Origin: Bemisia tabaci
Lineage: Eukaryota; Arthropoda; Insecta; Hemiptera; Aleyrodidae
NCBI RefSeq assembly: GCF_918797505.1
Contig: NC_092797.1
Coordinates: forward strand, 25,371,372 to 25,435,371
Direction of reading: 5' to 3'
Length of the DNA: 64,000 bases
Positions within the stretch are counted from its first letter, which is position 1; each line of letters begins with the position of its first letter. The notes under the pieces are model-generated. The model was not told the DNA's origin. It saw only the letters and a list, made by a program, of their open reading frames with translations, and made no database searches. A program made the position numbers and the translations under genes. This document shows, one piece after another, positions 1 through 10,580 of the stretch.

Positions 1-1678
1 AAGGCGTAGCAGTTTCATCTAAGTAATATTGTGAACATAATAATGACTACGCATAGTAGTGTTAAACATCAGCAAATATGGTTACATTCCATCCGCTTAA
101 GACGCGACGTACAGCGTAACTGGCCAATGCGGATTTCCCATCGTAGGATTAGAGGTAAATTGATCGACGAGGGGACTTTATCCTAACTGTTACTAGACCA
201 TTTATTGATGACTGTTATGCCACCTGAATCTGGTATCCAAAACAATCGAGGGGATAAGAGGAAATGCATCAAATAATCAGTTTTACATTAAACAGTTGTA
301 TATGGTTGATAACAACAATAAAAACGCAATAATCTTAATCGCAAAATCTTAAAAATCATGAGGCCACTGCACTTCTAGTCCTTCATCATAGCAATAATGA
401 CATGCAGTGACATCAACTTCGAAGAGGACCCTCTTGAAGAGAGGTAGAGGAAGTAGAGGAATCGATGGACGATGGCGGAACGGACGACAGCGAATAAGAT
501 GATTACATAGGCCTTCCAACCGATTTTTTCTGTCAACTGTGTTCTAATAGCGAACCGTATACTGAATAAGTATAGAGTTTTTTCATGAACTGACGGTTTA
601 CTTTAATTTCCTATTGTTTCATTACGTTCTAATTATTCCACTTTGAAATAACTGCACAATAATCAGATATTTTAAAGCATAATTTTATTGTACCCGATAC
701 TTCTTCCTTAATGTTGATGTGATGTAATGTTGGCGTCGATGAATCGATAGAGCTATGGTCAAAATCGAATTCTACGATAAAAATACTTCAGATTATGTGA
801 AATTTAACTTGAAATTTTGGAAAAGGCAGTGAAACAGTTGAGAGAAACTGGAGAGAAAATCTACGAAAACACCTTGGTTCCTACAATCCTGAGCAATACT
901 TCATAAAACACCCGAAAACATGCATTTCCGTTTGAAAATCGGCAAAACTAAGGTCAAAATCGGAATTTGCGATGAAAATACTTCGGGAACGCTTGATTCT
1001 GACCTGAAATTTCATAAAGATCGAAGGATATAGCGGAAAGAAGTTGCGGAGGAAGTCCATGACCGGGCAATCCTATGTTTCGTTACAGTGTGGGCCGCTT
1101 GGAATGAGTTGGAAATTCTAAACGCTCTTTGCGCTTTTAATGGTATTTCTTTCGTTTTTTTATCTAAACTATGGAATTATACGTTAAAATTTTCGAGACT
1201 GTATATTCTACATGGCAACGATGAGAGCATTCATAAAAATCGGTTCCTAATCTTAAAATTTAATGGTTACGGGGGGGAAATGTCATTTTTCGGGAGATGC
1301 TCCAGAGGCGCGCTCTCTTGGATTAAAGGAAGGACCTTTCGGGTAGAGAATGCCTCTGATTCCGAAAAAATGCCTGCCAGTTAGGCCAAAATTTCAACAG
1401 GGGTCATGAAACAGTTACCCTCTATTGGTAGCACACGCATCCACTCATTCTCGCATTCTGCAATTAGCGAGGAGTGAAGCGTGGATGACGAGGGTGAGCG
1501 CGGGTCAGTCCTTCCCGGAATCGAACCCCATCCCCGAGACGATGAGCGAGGATGCTCCAAAAAGCATTCTATTCCACGGCGTGTAGTTGCTCAAAAAGAA
1601 GGTAAAACCTTTTGCTACAAGGGCTTGTACTTGACCACTTATTCATCTGAGTTTGTTCATTGTCATTCGCTGCTCATC
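1..1678. other. AT-rich spacer, no gene recognised
   Basis: I see no convincing coding region here. Short open frames near 1.1 and 1.5 kb have no recognisable motifs. On the minus strand positions 1517-1527 read GGTTCGATTCC, a perfect match to the RNA polymerase III B box / tRNA T-arm consensus. I could not fold a whole tRNA around it, so it may be a decayed tRNA-derived SINE or chance. Confidence 0.5.
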
Positions 1679-1684
1679 CTCGCA

Positions 1685-1726
1685 ATGGAGAAAAGACCGA
1701 ATATTAACGAAAGTTTGATTCCGAAA
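1685..1726 (+). CDS. gene A, candidate first coding exon (copy 1)
   Basis: This 42-nt exon reads MEKRPNINESLIPK and is followed at once by the strong splice donor GTAAGT in phase 0. The same structure occurs at 2000-2041 (MEKKNNIYESLIPK). It occurs again at 52820-52864, where the first exon of gene B ends FDSLIQK before GTAAGT. The shared ending (D/E)SLI(P/Q)K plus donor in three places makes a real coding start more likely than chance. The function is unknown and no domain is recognised. The exon is too short to prove without transcript data. Confidence 0.5.
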
Positions 1727-1999
1727 GTAAGTTTCATGTATAATCTTTAGCACTCATTTGTCCAATTCTATCTGCAAAACACGTGACTACATACATCAGC
1801 AAACTAGAGTCAACCTTGAGCCTGTTGCTGTCTGAACACATGTAGCGGACAGGCCCCTTCAAGATGACAGCCAAAATGGAAATGCGTTCACCTTTCTTTA
1901 TCCGCCTCTGCTTGGCAATGCAAATTGCAAATTGGCGGAATCTGAAGTGTTATTGTATTGTTCGCTGTTCCCGCTATTCATCCTCAACCCCATCGCATA

Positions 2000-2041
2000 A
2001 TGGAGAAGAAAAACAATATTTATGAGTCGTTGATTCCGAAA
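2000..2041 (+). CDS. gene A, candidate first coding exon (copy 2)
   Basis: This is the second copy of the micro-exon, reading MEKKNNIYESLIPK and followed by GTAAGT in phase 0. It lies about 315 bp after copy 1 within the same direct repeat. The two copies differ mostly at polar residues and keep the SLIPK end. They could be alternative first exons or two genes of a small tandem family. Function unknown. Confidence 0.5.
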
Positions 2042-2484
2042 GTAAGTATCATGTATAATTTTTAGCAATCATTTATCCAATTGAATCTGCTAAACCCGTG
2101 CTTACATAGATCAGCAAACAAGGGTCAACCTTGAGCCTGTTGCTGTCTGAACACATGTATCGGACAGGCCTAATTTTGTCCTTTACTTCCCTTTAATAAT
2201 GCAATTGTGATGAATAGATAGGGTTTGAAACTCTACCATACGGTCTCCACAGTCCAATTAACAGGAGATTCCTAGCGATTCCTTTTATTTTTAAGATAGG
2301 CTGAGAGACGTTTCAATTTTTGGGGGCATAGCTGAAAAAGGGAGGCAAGATTCGGTTTGCTTTGGTTTCAACCCTTCTCTGAGCTACAATAATCAACTCG
2401 TGGACTTTAGGTAGGTTCATTTTGTGGTCGCCATCCTAGATGTAATGTCCCTTGATTGTGAGACTCGCAACAACTGTAGCGAAT

Positions 2485-2765
2485 TCATATACACTGCAAT
2501 CACACGCTGAATGTGGGAGCTGAACGTGGCTTGAATGTGGAAGTCATCGGCCCGATGCCTGAATTTTGCGCGTGATGCGCAAAATTCAGCAACGATTCTC
2601 AGCAACCATCGGACCAATTTTGAATTTGTCTGAACTATTCGAGTAGATTCAATACACATCTGGATGAAAATAACTCGAATTTGCTAAATTTCAGCCGTTG
2701 GGCGATGACTGTTGACTTCCACATTCAGGTGCTAAATTCAGCGTCTGATTGCGGCATGTATGTTG
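2485..2765. mobile_element. small inverted-repeat (MITE-like) element
   Basis: Left sequence near 2495-2550 (CACGCTGAATGTGG, GAATGTGGAAGTCATCGG) returns as an imperfect reverse complement near 2695-2755 (CGATGACTGTTGACTTCC, CTAAATTCAGCGTC). Inside, 2560-2587 forms a short hairpin, TGAATTTTGCGC paired with GCGCAAAATTCA. No transposase is encoded. Boundaries are approximate and no clear target-site duplication is seen. Confidence 0.45.
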
Positions 2766-3238
2766 AAAGAAAAGTCATGTATTGTTTAGGTCACCACTCG
2801 TCAGTGGTGCTAATTGACTGGATGTATTAACCTATTGAGTGGTTCTGATTCGGAGGTAATCAGAGATTGACATTTGTCTCAACATACGATGAGTTGACTT
2901 TAATGTTGCGCAGGTATTGGTTATTGGTATGCAGTAATACCATGCTGAAGCTGTGTTGACGTTAGAGTCCAAGTTAGTTCAGCTTTTCTTTGCTATAGGA
3001 ATTCGAGTCATTTATAAATTTTCCCGCAGCTTACTTTCTGTTGTATTCCTAGCCCGATGATGATTGATAAACGGGACAGATTAAACCAGAATCAGTGGAA
3101 CAGGATTGCATGTTGGCTATTGCTTCTCAAGTGCTTTTTTCCATTGACAAGAAACCAAGTAACTGATTGTAATGAGTTTTTTGTAACTCATTCAATTGTA
3201 ATGTAATTTCAAACCAAGAAGAATTTTGATCCAACTAG

Positions 3239-3423
3239 AATTGGCTATCACTTAATAAGTCAATGAATTATCACTTTTTACTGTGATCAGAGAAAAAAAA
3301 GGGGTGATGAAGTAAATGTTTAACTTCACAATTGGCTATCACTTAATAAGTCAATGAATTATTACTTTTTACTGTATTCAGAGAGAAAAAAAGGGGTCAT
3401 GAAATAAATTTGTAACTTTACAT
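3239..3423 (+). repeat. 92-bp tandem repeat in a gene A intron
   Basis: Two near-identical units, 3240-3332 and 3333-3423, each run from TTGGCTATCACTTAATAAG through an A-rich stretch and a GGGGT(G/C)ATGAA block to a TTTAACTT/TGTAACTT end. They lie just upstream of the splice acceptor of the exon at 3439. Confidence 0.7.
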
Positions 3424-3438
3424 TTTTCTTGTTTGTAG

Positions 3439-3546
3439 GAGAGGATGGAAGCCGAAAAGCGTGAAAGACAAAAAGAAGAAAGAGATAGAGCTGAAAGGAA
3501 GGAAAGGGTGGTACCCAAAAAGAAAATGGCGGCACTGTCATCTTGA
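3439..3546 (+). CDS. gene A, charged exon (duplicate 1), ends in stop
   Basis: After the acceptor TTTGTAG the frame opens ERMEAEKRERQKEERD and goes on with Lys/Glu/Arg-rich sequence to KKKMAALSS and a TGA stop. The start is homologous to the exon at 4874 (EKMEAEKLERQKQ). The last part, ATGGCGGCACTGTCATCTTG, comes from unrelated-looking sequence. This copy may therefore be a truncated terminal exon or a broken duplicate. The protein would be a highly charged helix; no function is assigned. Confidence 0.45.
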   Translation, partial: ERMEAEKRERQKEERDRAERKERVVPKKKMAALSS

Positions 3547-3933
3547 ATGCCCCTTCTGTCAATTTCTAACACCATCACCGTGGCATCTTGAATGCCCCTT
3601 CTGTCAATTTCTAACACCATCACCGTGGTAACACGTGTAGAGTCATTGTTTCTCCTTTCTTTTTCCGTAGCCAAAATTCCAATTAATTACTTTCTCCTTT
3701 CATTAATTCCCATCTTTATCAATTATTGAATGATGAAAATTGAATTGAATGATGAAAGTGAATTATCACTTTTTACTGTGATCAGAGAAAAAAAAGGGGT
3801 GATGAAGTAAATGTTTAACTTCACAATTGGCTATCACTTAATAAGTCAATGAATTATTACTTTTTACTGTATTCAGAGAGAAAAAAAGGGGTCATGAAGT
3901 AAATTTGTAACTTTACATTTTTCTTGTTTGTAG

Positions 3934-4041
3934 GAGAGGATGGAAGCCGAAAAGCGTGAAAGACAAAAAGAAGAAAGAGATAGAGCTGAAAGGAAGGAAA
4001 GAGTGGTACCCAAAAAGAAAATGGCGGCACTGTCATCTTGA
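3934..4041 (+). CDS. gene A, charged exon (duplicate 2), ends in stop
   Basis: This is the second copy of the exon at 3439. It has the same TTTGTAG acceptor, the same ERMEAEKRERQKEERD start and the same ATGGCGGCACTG tail ending in TGA. It differs by very few bases, so the duplication is recent. Which of the three copies is used in mRNA cannot be told from sequence. Confidence 0.45.
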   Translation, partial: ERMEAEKRERQKEERDRAERKERVVPKKKMAALSS

Positions 4042-4873
4042 ATGCCCCTTCTGTCAATTTCTAACACCATCACCGTGGTAACACGTGTAGAGTCATTGTT
4101 TCTCATTTCTTTTTCCGTAGCCAAAATTCCAGTTAATTACTTTCTCCTTTTATTAATTCCCATCTGAGTATTATGTCCGATATGTCTTCCAGCTCAGGAG
4201 ACGACGAAAACATCAGCATTTGAAGATGTAAATAAACTTTTTGCTGGTGATCCATGTAATGTAAAAATTAAACATAAAATGGATGCTATAGTGCTTAGGA
4301 CGCCTTTTATTGTTTTGACAAATTCCAATATTTTTCGTCACCCACTTTACCATCCACACCCTGCACTGCATCCGCACCCTTCCGCGCACCGCTTTTCCCC
4401 CACCAACGAATCGTAAATCATCGTGATTGGCTCCGCGATTGCTACAGCAGCCGAAGGTGAATGGCGCACTTATTGTTTCACCGAATTTTTTTCAGACAAA
4501 CGGAAAAAAGATGCTTGCGGCGAATGTGCTAGATGTTGGGGATTATTGGAATCAAGTTTTTCTCGAGAGAAACCGATTTGGAAAGATCATTTCTCAACGT
4601 TTACCCACTGTGATAAGATTTCCCCTTGTTTTTCCGCCCTCTAATGCCTTCACAGAGATCTGGGAGATAACGACGGAAATGAGAAGGAAGGGACAGTTGA
4701 CAAAGATGGAAGCTACGGGGAACAGGAAAATATGGAAATAGGGACACAACAAGAAGCGGATCCGTTGGAAGGGCTAGGAATGCAGGGAATACAAGGCTGG
4801 AAGCGGGAAAGATCAATGTCACCGAGTACGAACATGAAATAAATTTTCAACTTTACATTTTTCTTGTTTGTAG

Positions 4874-5320
4874 GAGAAGATGGAAGCGGAAAAGCTTGAA
4901 AGACAAAAGCAAAAATAACGCGAAAGACAGGAAAGGAAAGAGAAAGAGAGAAAAGAACGTGAAAGACAGGAGAGAAAGTGGAGAGAAGAAGAGGATCGGA
5001 AAGCACGTGAGAAGGAGGAAAGAGAGAGGAAGATTAAAGCAGAAGAGGAACGGAAGGCACGCGAGAAAGAAGAGAGAGAAAAGGAGAGAAAGTGGAGAGA
5101 AGAAGAGGATCGGAAAGCACGTGAGAAGGAGGAAAGAGAGAGGAAGATTAAAGCAGAAGAGGAACGGAAGGCACGCGAGAAAGAAGAGAGAGACAAGAAA
5201 GCAAAAGAAGAAGAAGAGAGAAAGAGCGAAGAGGAAAGAGTGAGAAAGCTCAAAGAAGAAGAAGAAAAGGAAAGGAAGGAGCAACAAGAAGGAGGCAGCA
5301 AAGTGAAAAGGAGAAGGAAG
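4874..5320 (+). CDS. gene A, long Glu/Lys/Arg-rich exon with 38-residue repeats
   Basis: The exon is bounded by a TTTGTAG acceptor and a perfect donor (GAAG|GTAAGT); its 447 nt make 149 codons in phase 0. It is almost entirely E, K and R, the composition of a long single alpha helix or coiled coil. A 114-bp (38-residue) unit beginning at KWREEEDRKAREKEE (4977 and 5091) is repeated twice. The last residues are GGSKVKRRRK. One in-frame TAA at 4916-4918 interrupts the reading after 14 codons. It could be an inactivating mutation, or a sign that this copy starts elsewhere. The exon end resembles the gene B exon at 57636-57730 (EGGASGPKRR), and the following kilobase is also paralogous. No enzymatic motif is visible; function unknown. 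Confidence 0.55.
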
Positions 5321-6284
5321 GTAAGTTCGTGATTTTTTTGTTTTGAATATTTATCTTAACATAACAACATAATGATGAGTGAAGAAGCGTGATGAAGGCT
5401 CTCTCCATGAGCCAATATTAATAAGAGATGGGTAAACTAAGGGGGAATTTTTTTCCCCTTGCCTTTCGACATTATGGTGTCCAATGTGAGAATTTTAAAA
5501 AGGAAATAATAGTGTCAATTTATTATTATGCAAATTTTTTCCCTCTTGCATTTCGGTACCATACTTTTAGTATCATGCTTTTAGAAAGGAATTGAATAAT
5601 GAAAGTCATTTTTCGAGGGAAAGGCTGTATAAAAAAAAAAATTAAACTGCAAGGAAAAGGAAAAATGACTTGCAACACGTGAAGAAAAGCAGCAGCCACG
5701 ATGGTGACAATTTTTAGTTTTAAACAGCACGGAAATAGACTTGCACTCTGGCATTTATGGCTCTCTTTTTCGTCTTACAATTTTTGGTGTCAATCAATAG
5801 CTCAGCCATGAATTCGTTCAATTACCTGGGCGTGAACAGTTGCAGAATTACAAAAAAATTTAATTTATTCCAGCTTTCTAAAGAAATTCCGGCGGGAGAA
5901 TGGGTGCATTCTATTCTACACTCTGCAAGTCAATATCATCGTAAGTAAGAAAAAGTGTTGTAAAGATTTCAGGCTTTGCATTACTCTTATCATGAATGGA
6001 GTGGGTTAAAGGCTTGCAATGCTAATGCTGTAAATATTTTCCTTTTTTTTTCATTTTGAGTTGGTGAATTGCTTTTTGTTCACAATTTTTTAATATGAGT
6101 AGGAGGGTTTCCTGGCAACATTCCATTCCGCAGAAACAATTTACTTTTCCGTAGAAATTTAAAAGGTTTCCACGGGAAATGTAATTGTCAAACATTATAT
6201 TTTCCTTTCTGCAGCGTAAAGTTTATGACTGGTGACAAAATCATAATCTGCCCCGACTTGAACCGCCATCTTTGTATGTTCCAG
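5321..6284 (+). other. gene A intronic region with block paralogous to gene B
   Basis: From about 5590 to 6060 the sequence aligns by eye with 57880-58530. Shared words include GAGGGAAAGG(C/T)TGTAT, TTTATTCCAGCTTTC, GTCAATATCATCG, GTAAGAAA, CAGGCTTTGCAT and TGGAGTGG. The shared TTTATTCCAG is a good splice acceptor, and 5874-5945 (LSKEIPAGEWVHSILH) is a candidate exon that ends at GTAAGT. The match shows genes A and B are related by duplication beyond single exons. Confidence 0.55.
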
Positions 6285-6290
6285 CATTGA

Positions 6291-6862
6291 AGTCACGCGA
6301 ATCGGCGGAGAAAACGAAGAAACCACTTATCAAAAAAAAAGAAGCTGCTCCCACCGAAACATGCTGATGAAAGTATATTCATGACTATCAGCGACTCGGA
6401 GCCGGAGTCACCGGAACTTATCCGCTCGACTCATGGATACAACGTAAGTGGAAGCCAAGAAGAAGAACGTTTGACCGACTCACAATCTCAGGAAATACCT
6501 CGGTCTCAAGTATTGAAACCTCCAACACCGCAACCTGAATCTTCCCTCAGCCAAACAGTGCTGTTGTAGGTGAGGAGCCGCTAGTTAATCGTCCTTCATG
6601 GGAGGGGAAACTGATCCCGGGCATTTTGTCAGGGACCGAGTCTGAGTTTCCGCCCAATTCAGAATCCGACGTCTTGGCTGGAGCCTCGTCATCTGATTAT
6701 TTATCGGCAGAAGGTGCCTCTTCAATCACCGTTGTTGAGGAAGAAGCCCAAGGTCCGGCGTTAAAGAAGAAGAAGACATGCCCAAGGAGAGACCCCGTAT
6801 ACCAGCCGCGTCTCCAAATCCACGATTCTTCAGGCATTGTCGGTCTACGGACTCGGTCGAAG
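6291..6862 (+). CDS. gene A, Ser/Glu/Pro-rich exon
   Basis: An open frame from about 6291 reads a basic patch (RRRKRRNHLSKKKK), then an acidic Ser/Pro segment (MTISDSEPESPELIRS) and a Gln/Ser/Pro-rich stretch up to a TAG at 6567. A second frame, open across the same point, continues GEEPLVNRPSWEGK and ends QIHDSSGIVGLRTRSK before the donor GTAAGG at 6863. The two halves are therefore joined by a frameshift or a small unseen intron near 6545-6560 (an AG at CTTCCCTCAG is available). Composition suggests a disordered nuclear protein with basic signals; this is inference. The 3' end is in phase 0 and fits the next exon. Confidence 0.5.
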
Positions 6863-7138
6863 GTAAGGGCTTTTCGGAAAAACGTCTACATATACGCTCC
6901 AAAATAATTATGCACCTGTTTCTGCAAGTCACTGTTCCACTCTTATATTAGGCCGTAGTCTACTTCTACTTGTACCTTTTAACCCATTGAAAACAATTTC
7001 TTCTAAAATCCGGAACAGAGTAGTCATGTATTTAATTCTTTTTGCATTTAATGTGCCACTGACTCTATTCAATCAATACTCGCTGTGGAATCAATACTTC
7101 AACACGGTTTTTTATCACATTCTGCATTCATGTTCCAG

Positions 7139-7339
7139 AAACCATCCATCCTTGAAAAGCAGCAAGCTGTTCTGTCCCAGGTACGAGCTAGTTTTCGACA
7201 CGTCGATACGGAAAAGGATGTAGGTGACAAGCCGGTGATATCCGAACCTCCGGCACATGAAGCATCACCTCCCGATGCAGATAGACATGCCAGCAAATTT
7301 GAGCGTGATCCTCGACTCGATAAGGGTCCCAATAATTGA
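7139..7339 (+). CDS. gene A, terminal coding exon
   Basis: After the acceptor GTTCCAG the frame reads KPSILEKQQAVLSQVRAS and ends FERDPRLDKGPNN with a TGA at 7337-7339. The phase (0) matches the preceding donor at 6863, so the two exons can be joined cleanly. The last 62 nt, from the CAGATAGACATGCC block, are the first unit of a five-copy tandem array that runs downstream. The C-terminal sequence is thus repeated in DNA after the stop codon. No domain is recognised. Confidence 0.55.
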   Translation, partial: KPSILEKQQAVLSQVRASFRHVDTEKDVGDKPVISEPPAHEASPPDADRHASKFERDPRLDKGPNN

Positions 7340-8495
7340 ATCTAATCCTTTGTTATATTATTCAATTTCTTATGATTTCCAAATTCGTATATTTATCAAT
7401 TGCTTATATTTTTAATGGAAAACTGAAAACCCACTGAAACTAAGGTTTCTTTACATTTTTCAATTCAAAAATTCTCCCCCAGACAAATTTTAGGGAAAAG
7501 CAGATAGGAATGCCCGCAAAATTGATCTTGAGTCGCCGCTCAATAAGGGTCCCACCAACTAAATGTAATCCTTCGTTTCATTTTTCAATGTCTAATATTT
7601 ACCAATTTTTATGTTTATCAATTGCTTATATTTTTCAATGCAAAACTGAAAAACCGACTGAAACCAAGGTTTCTTTACATTTGTCAATTCAAAAGTTCTC
7701 CCTCGCAGCAAATTTTAGGGGAAAGCAGATACGGATGCCCGCAATCTTGATCGTGATCCTCGGCTCAATAAGGATCCCACCAACTAAATTTAATCCTCTG
7801 TTTTCTTTTTCAATTTCCTATATTTTCCAATTCCTTATATTTATCAATTGCTTATATTTTTCAATGCCTAACTGAAAAGCGACTGAAACTAACGTTCCTT
7901 TACATTTTTCAATTCAAAAATTTTCCTCCAGACAAATTTTAGGGGAAAGCAGATAGGTATGCCCCCAAAAGATGATCGTGATCCTCGGCTCAATAAGAGT
8001 CCAGTCAACTAAATCAAATCCTTTGATATATTTTTCAAATTCTTATACTTTTCAATTTCTTATATATTTAAATTCCCTATATTGTTCAATTAAAAATGAA
8101 AACCGACTGAAACTAATGTTTCTTTACATTTTCAATTCAAAAATGCTCCCCCAGACAAATTTAGGGGAAAGCAGATAGAGATGCCCGCAAATTTCATCGT
8201 GATGGGCGGCTCAATAAAGGTTTCACCAACTGAATCAAATCTTTTCTTATATGTTTCAATTTTTTATATTTTTCAATTTCTTATATTATACATTTACTTA
8301 TATTTTTCAATGCAAAAATGAAACCCACCAACTTAATCTAATCCTTTGTTTTATTTTTTAATTTCCTATATTTTCCAATTCCTTTTACTTATAATTGCTT
8401 ATATTTTTCAATGCAAAACTGAAAAGCAACTGAAACTAACGTTTCTTTACATTTTTCAATTCAAAAATGCACCCTCAGACGAATTTTAGGGTGCT
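7278..8495 (+). repeat. 224-bp tandem array, five copies of a gene's 3' end
   Basis: The block CAGATA(G/C)..ATGCC begins at 7278, 7501, 7726, 7950 and 8172, a spacing of 222-225 bp. Each unit contains a diverged version of the codons for (F/L)(E/D)RDPRLDKGP plus the stop. An AT-rich tail full of TATATTTTTCAATT and a CAAATTTTAGGGGAAAG joint follow. A partial sixth unit ends near 8495. The downstream copies have lost the clean C-terminal frame, so only the first looks coding. Confidence 0.85.
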
Positions 8496-8549
8496 TCAGT
8501 TTGTATGCATTGCGTATACTTCTCCATGATGCATTTTACAATAAAGATA

Positions 8550-8732
8550 TCAATTTCCTGAACACTGTTTGATTCCTTCGATGAATGTATTTCCTGCTTG
8601 GTAGGAATGTTTTTTATGTCCTTCAATCAATTCTCTTTGAATAATAGTGTCTCGCCACACTTCACGTGGCTGCCGTGTTGATGGTGCTGCAGCATCGTTG
8701 CGAGGAGTGAACGGATAACATATTTGTAACAA
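8550..8732 (-). CDS. possible short exon, unrecognised
   Basis: This 60-codon minus-strand frame has balanced amino-acid use (FTPRNDAAAPSTRQPREVWR, ending EGIKQCSGN and TGA). It does not look like low-complexity shadow sequence. There is no recognised family and no partner exon was found. It may be the last exon of an unidentified gene or part of a mobile element. Confidence 0.2.
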   Translation of the reverse strand: MLQICYPFTPRNDAAAPSTRQPREVWRDTIIQRELIEGHKKHSYQAGNTFIEGIKQCSGN

Positions 8733-9061
8733 TTACGAAATTTTTTGAATATGGCAAGACTTCCAAAAAGGATAAATTAGGCTGATTCCTCACTGGTAAC
8801 TTATTTACGTTCTTATATCTTTCCTTTTCTAGTTATTCGTAACAATTGGAATCCTAGAAGTAAATTTCTCCACCTAAATCGAGGAGGCAATACTTAGGGA
8901 CCTAAACAGTTCCTTATCGATAGAAAGTGCAGTTGTAAGACACCCTGTAATGAAGTCTAATACGACCAATTCGTATTTTGAATATATTTTGTAGTATTTA
9001 TTATTTGATTACATATATCCCTTCCTAAATGAACCCCCAACTTGATGGGGATACTTGATCT

Positions 9062-9872
9062 CATAAGTATAATTCCACAAGTGGAACGCATCTCAATTTA
9101 ATTGGTTTTATGTAAAAAAGGAAGAGAAGACTTGTGTGGCTGAATTTGTTAAGCCTTTAACCGATTGATGGAAGTTCCTCTTCTTTGGGTTTGCAATGCT
9201 ATACGGTTACTTACTGTTTTACAGAGGAATTGTTAATCTTGGGATTGTGGGGTTGTCTCCGTGCATCCGACGGGGATGCCCACCTAACATTTCTGTAAAT
9301 TTTTTTTTTTTGGAAAATTTATTTCCATCTTTCGAAAGATATTTAAAGCCTGTAGAAACAAATATTTTTTTCTTAGGTCTGAAGGAAAGAATCATGGGTA
9401 ACCCAACTGCAACGTAATAGCCTTATACAAAAAAGGATGAATTTTATGACGTAATGTCTTCGAGAAGACGGCAGGTAATGTCCCAGCAGAATTGATTAGT
9501 TTGCTTGTAAAAGTTTTTGTTTTCTGAAGAAAACAATTTACTTTTCTCAGAAAGAAACATCTTTTTTCGAGAATAAAAGTTGCTTTCTGTAGAATTAAAA
9601 TTATCCAGGGTTGAATCTAAGAATTCTGACACCTTTGTTGTAGGAGAGACGTTCCGCCACCTCACTTCTTCGGCAAGGCGGATGTATTTTGGGCCTTGTA
9701 AGGCCAGTTCCGGACGACAAGTTTTCCCACACTAAACGAACTCCCAAACGAAATTTGGATTCTTTGTTTCAATATAATAATAAAAATTCCCAATGTGGAT
9801 TGCATTCCAACTTGAAATGCTTTATGTAAAAAAAAAAATAATCAGTGTCACCGAAATTGTTAAGCACAAACA
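9062..9872 (+). repeat. spacer with a diverged direct-repeat pair
   Basis: Positions about 9062-9160 and 9784-9872 share the order TGGA(A/T)(C/T)GCAT, TTTATGTAAAAAA and GAA(T/A)TTGTTAAGC. They are direct copies about 715 bp apart and may be the ends of an old element. The sequence between has pyrimidine-rich runs and no convincing gene. From 9873 to 10580 I see no gene either. Confidence 0.4.
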
Positions 9873-10580
9873 GAATCCTCCGTCCGTAGAAATTACTGTC
9901 CTCAGAACAGATATTTCTAAGAATACAGAAAAATACAGAATAATGCAATATTTACTTTAAAGTGCAATCATTTCAAAGGGATAATTTAAAACTAGTCTTC
10001 AAAATTCTTTCTGTAGTAATAAATAAATTTTCTGCAGATAGATATATCTTTTCTATAGAAAGAAATAATTTGATGTTATGTTAGGTTTGGTTACGTAACC
10101 ACGCATGGACATTTATCCTTTCCTACCTTGAAATTTCTTCCAGTAGCATAGAAATGTTAATCACCTGCAGGATATTAGTGCCCAGATGAGAAAACCTTCT
10201 CTAGTCTTGTCTTGTACCCCACTACATTGACGATGATAAATTTCCGAATTTTTGATTCAGAATATTGCCGATTGTCTATCCGTGTCATTTATCTCACTAA
10301 ATTGACGATGCCAAATTTTCGGTTTTTAAGCAAAATATTGACGGATTCACCGGCTCCCCGGTTTAGTCACCGTCCGATAGATCGCGCTATGGTATTCTGT
10401 ATTTTTGGAAGGTCATATGTATTCTTCCATCCCTTGGGAAAAATACCCGTGAAAACCGTACTTATCAGATCACTTAATACTCTGCAGGTGGGTTCGAATC
10501 ATCATGCCCCCTTTACAACGCACTATTTGTAAACAATCATTTCACCCACTATTCCCCGGCATCTCAAACAGGGGATGGAT

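Larger units (their letters stand above)
1679..2170 (+). repeat. tandem direct repeat carrying duplicated first exons
   Basis: Positions 1679-1855 and 1994-2170 are diverged direct repeats about 315 bp apart. Each begins at an ATG-containing micro-exon, continues through a GTAAGT donor and intron start, and ends at the shared stretch ACACATGTA(G/T)CGGACAGGCC. This looks like a local duplication of a first exon plus the start of its intron. Confidence 0.7.
3260..4155 (+). repeat. about 450-bp tandem duplication with exon
   Basis: Positions about 3260-3705 and 3755-4155 are near-identical, offset by 495 bp. Each holds an intron end (TTCTTGTTTGTAG), a charged exon and a downstream AT-rich tail. 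Copy 1 also carries an extra 45-bp internal tandem repeat (about 3545-3634, around GAATGCCCCTTCTGTCAA), which accounts for the shift in spacing. A third, diverged copy of the intron end and exon start lies at 4840-4915. Confidence 0.8.

Noticed and set aside
1517..1527. Possible tRNA gene on the minus strand
   Set aside because: Only the B box / T-arm core GGTTCGATTCC is present; I could not find matching acceptor, D and anticodon arms. Kept only as a note in the first spacer entry.
4819..5301. Long minus-strand Leu/Ser/Phe-rich frames (144-160 codons)
   Set aside because: They are the antisense shadow of the Glu/Lys/Arg-rich exon at 4874-5320 and have extreme low complexity.
10491..10501. 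Second B-box-like word GGTTCGAATCA
   Set aside because: Differs from the consensus at the last base, and no tRNA-like fold surrounds it.
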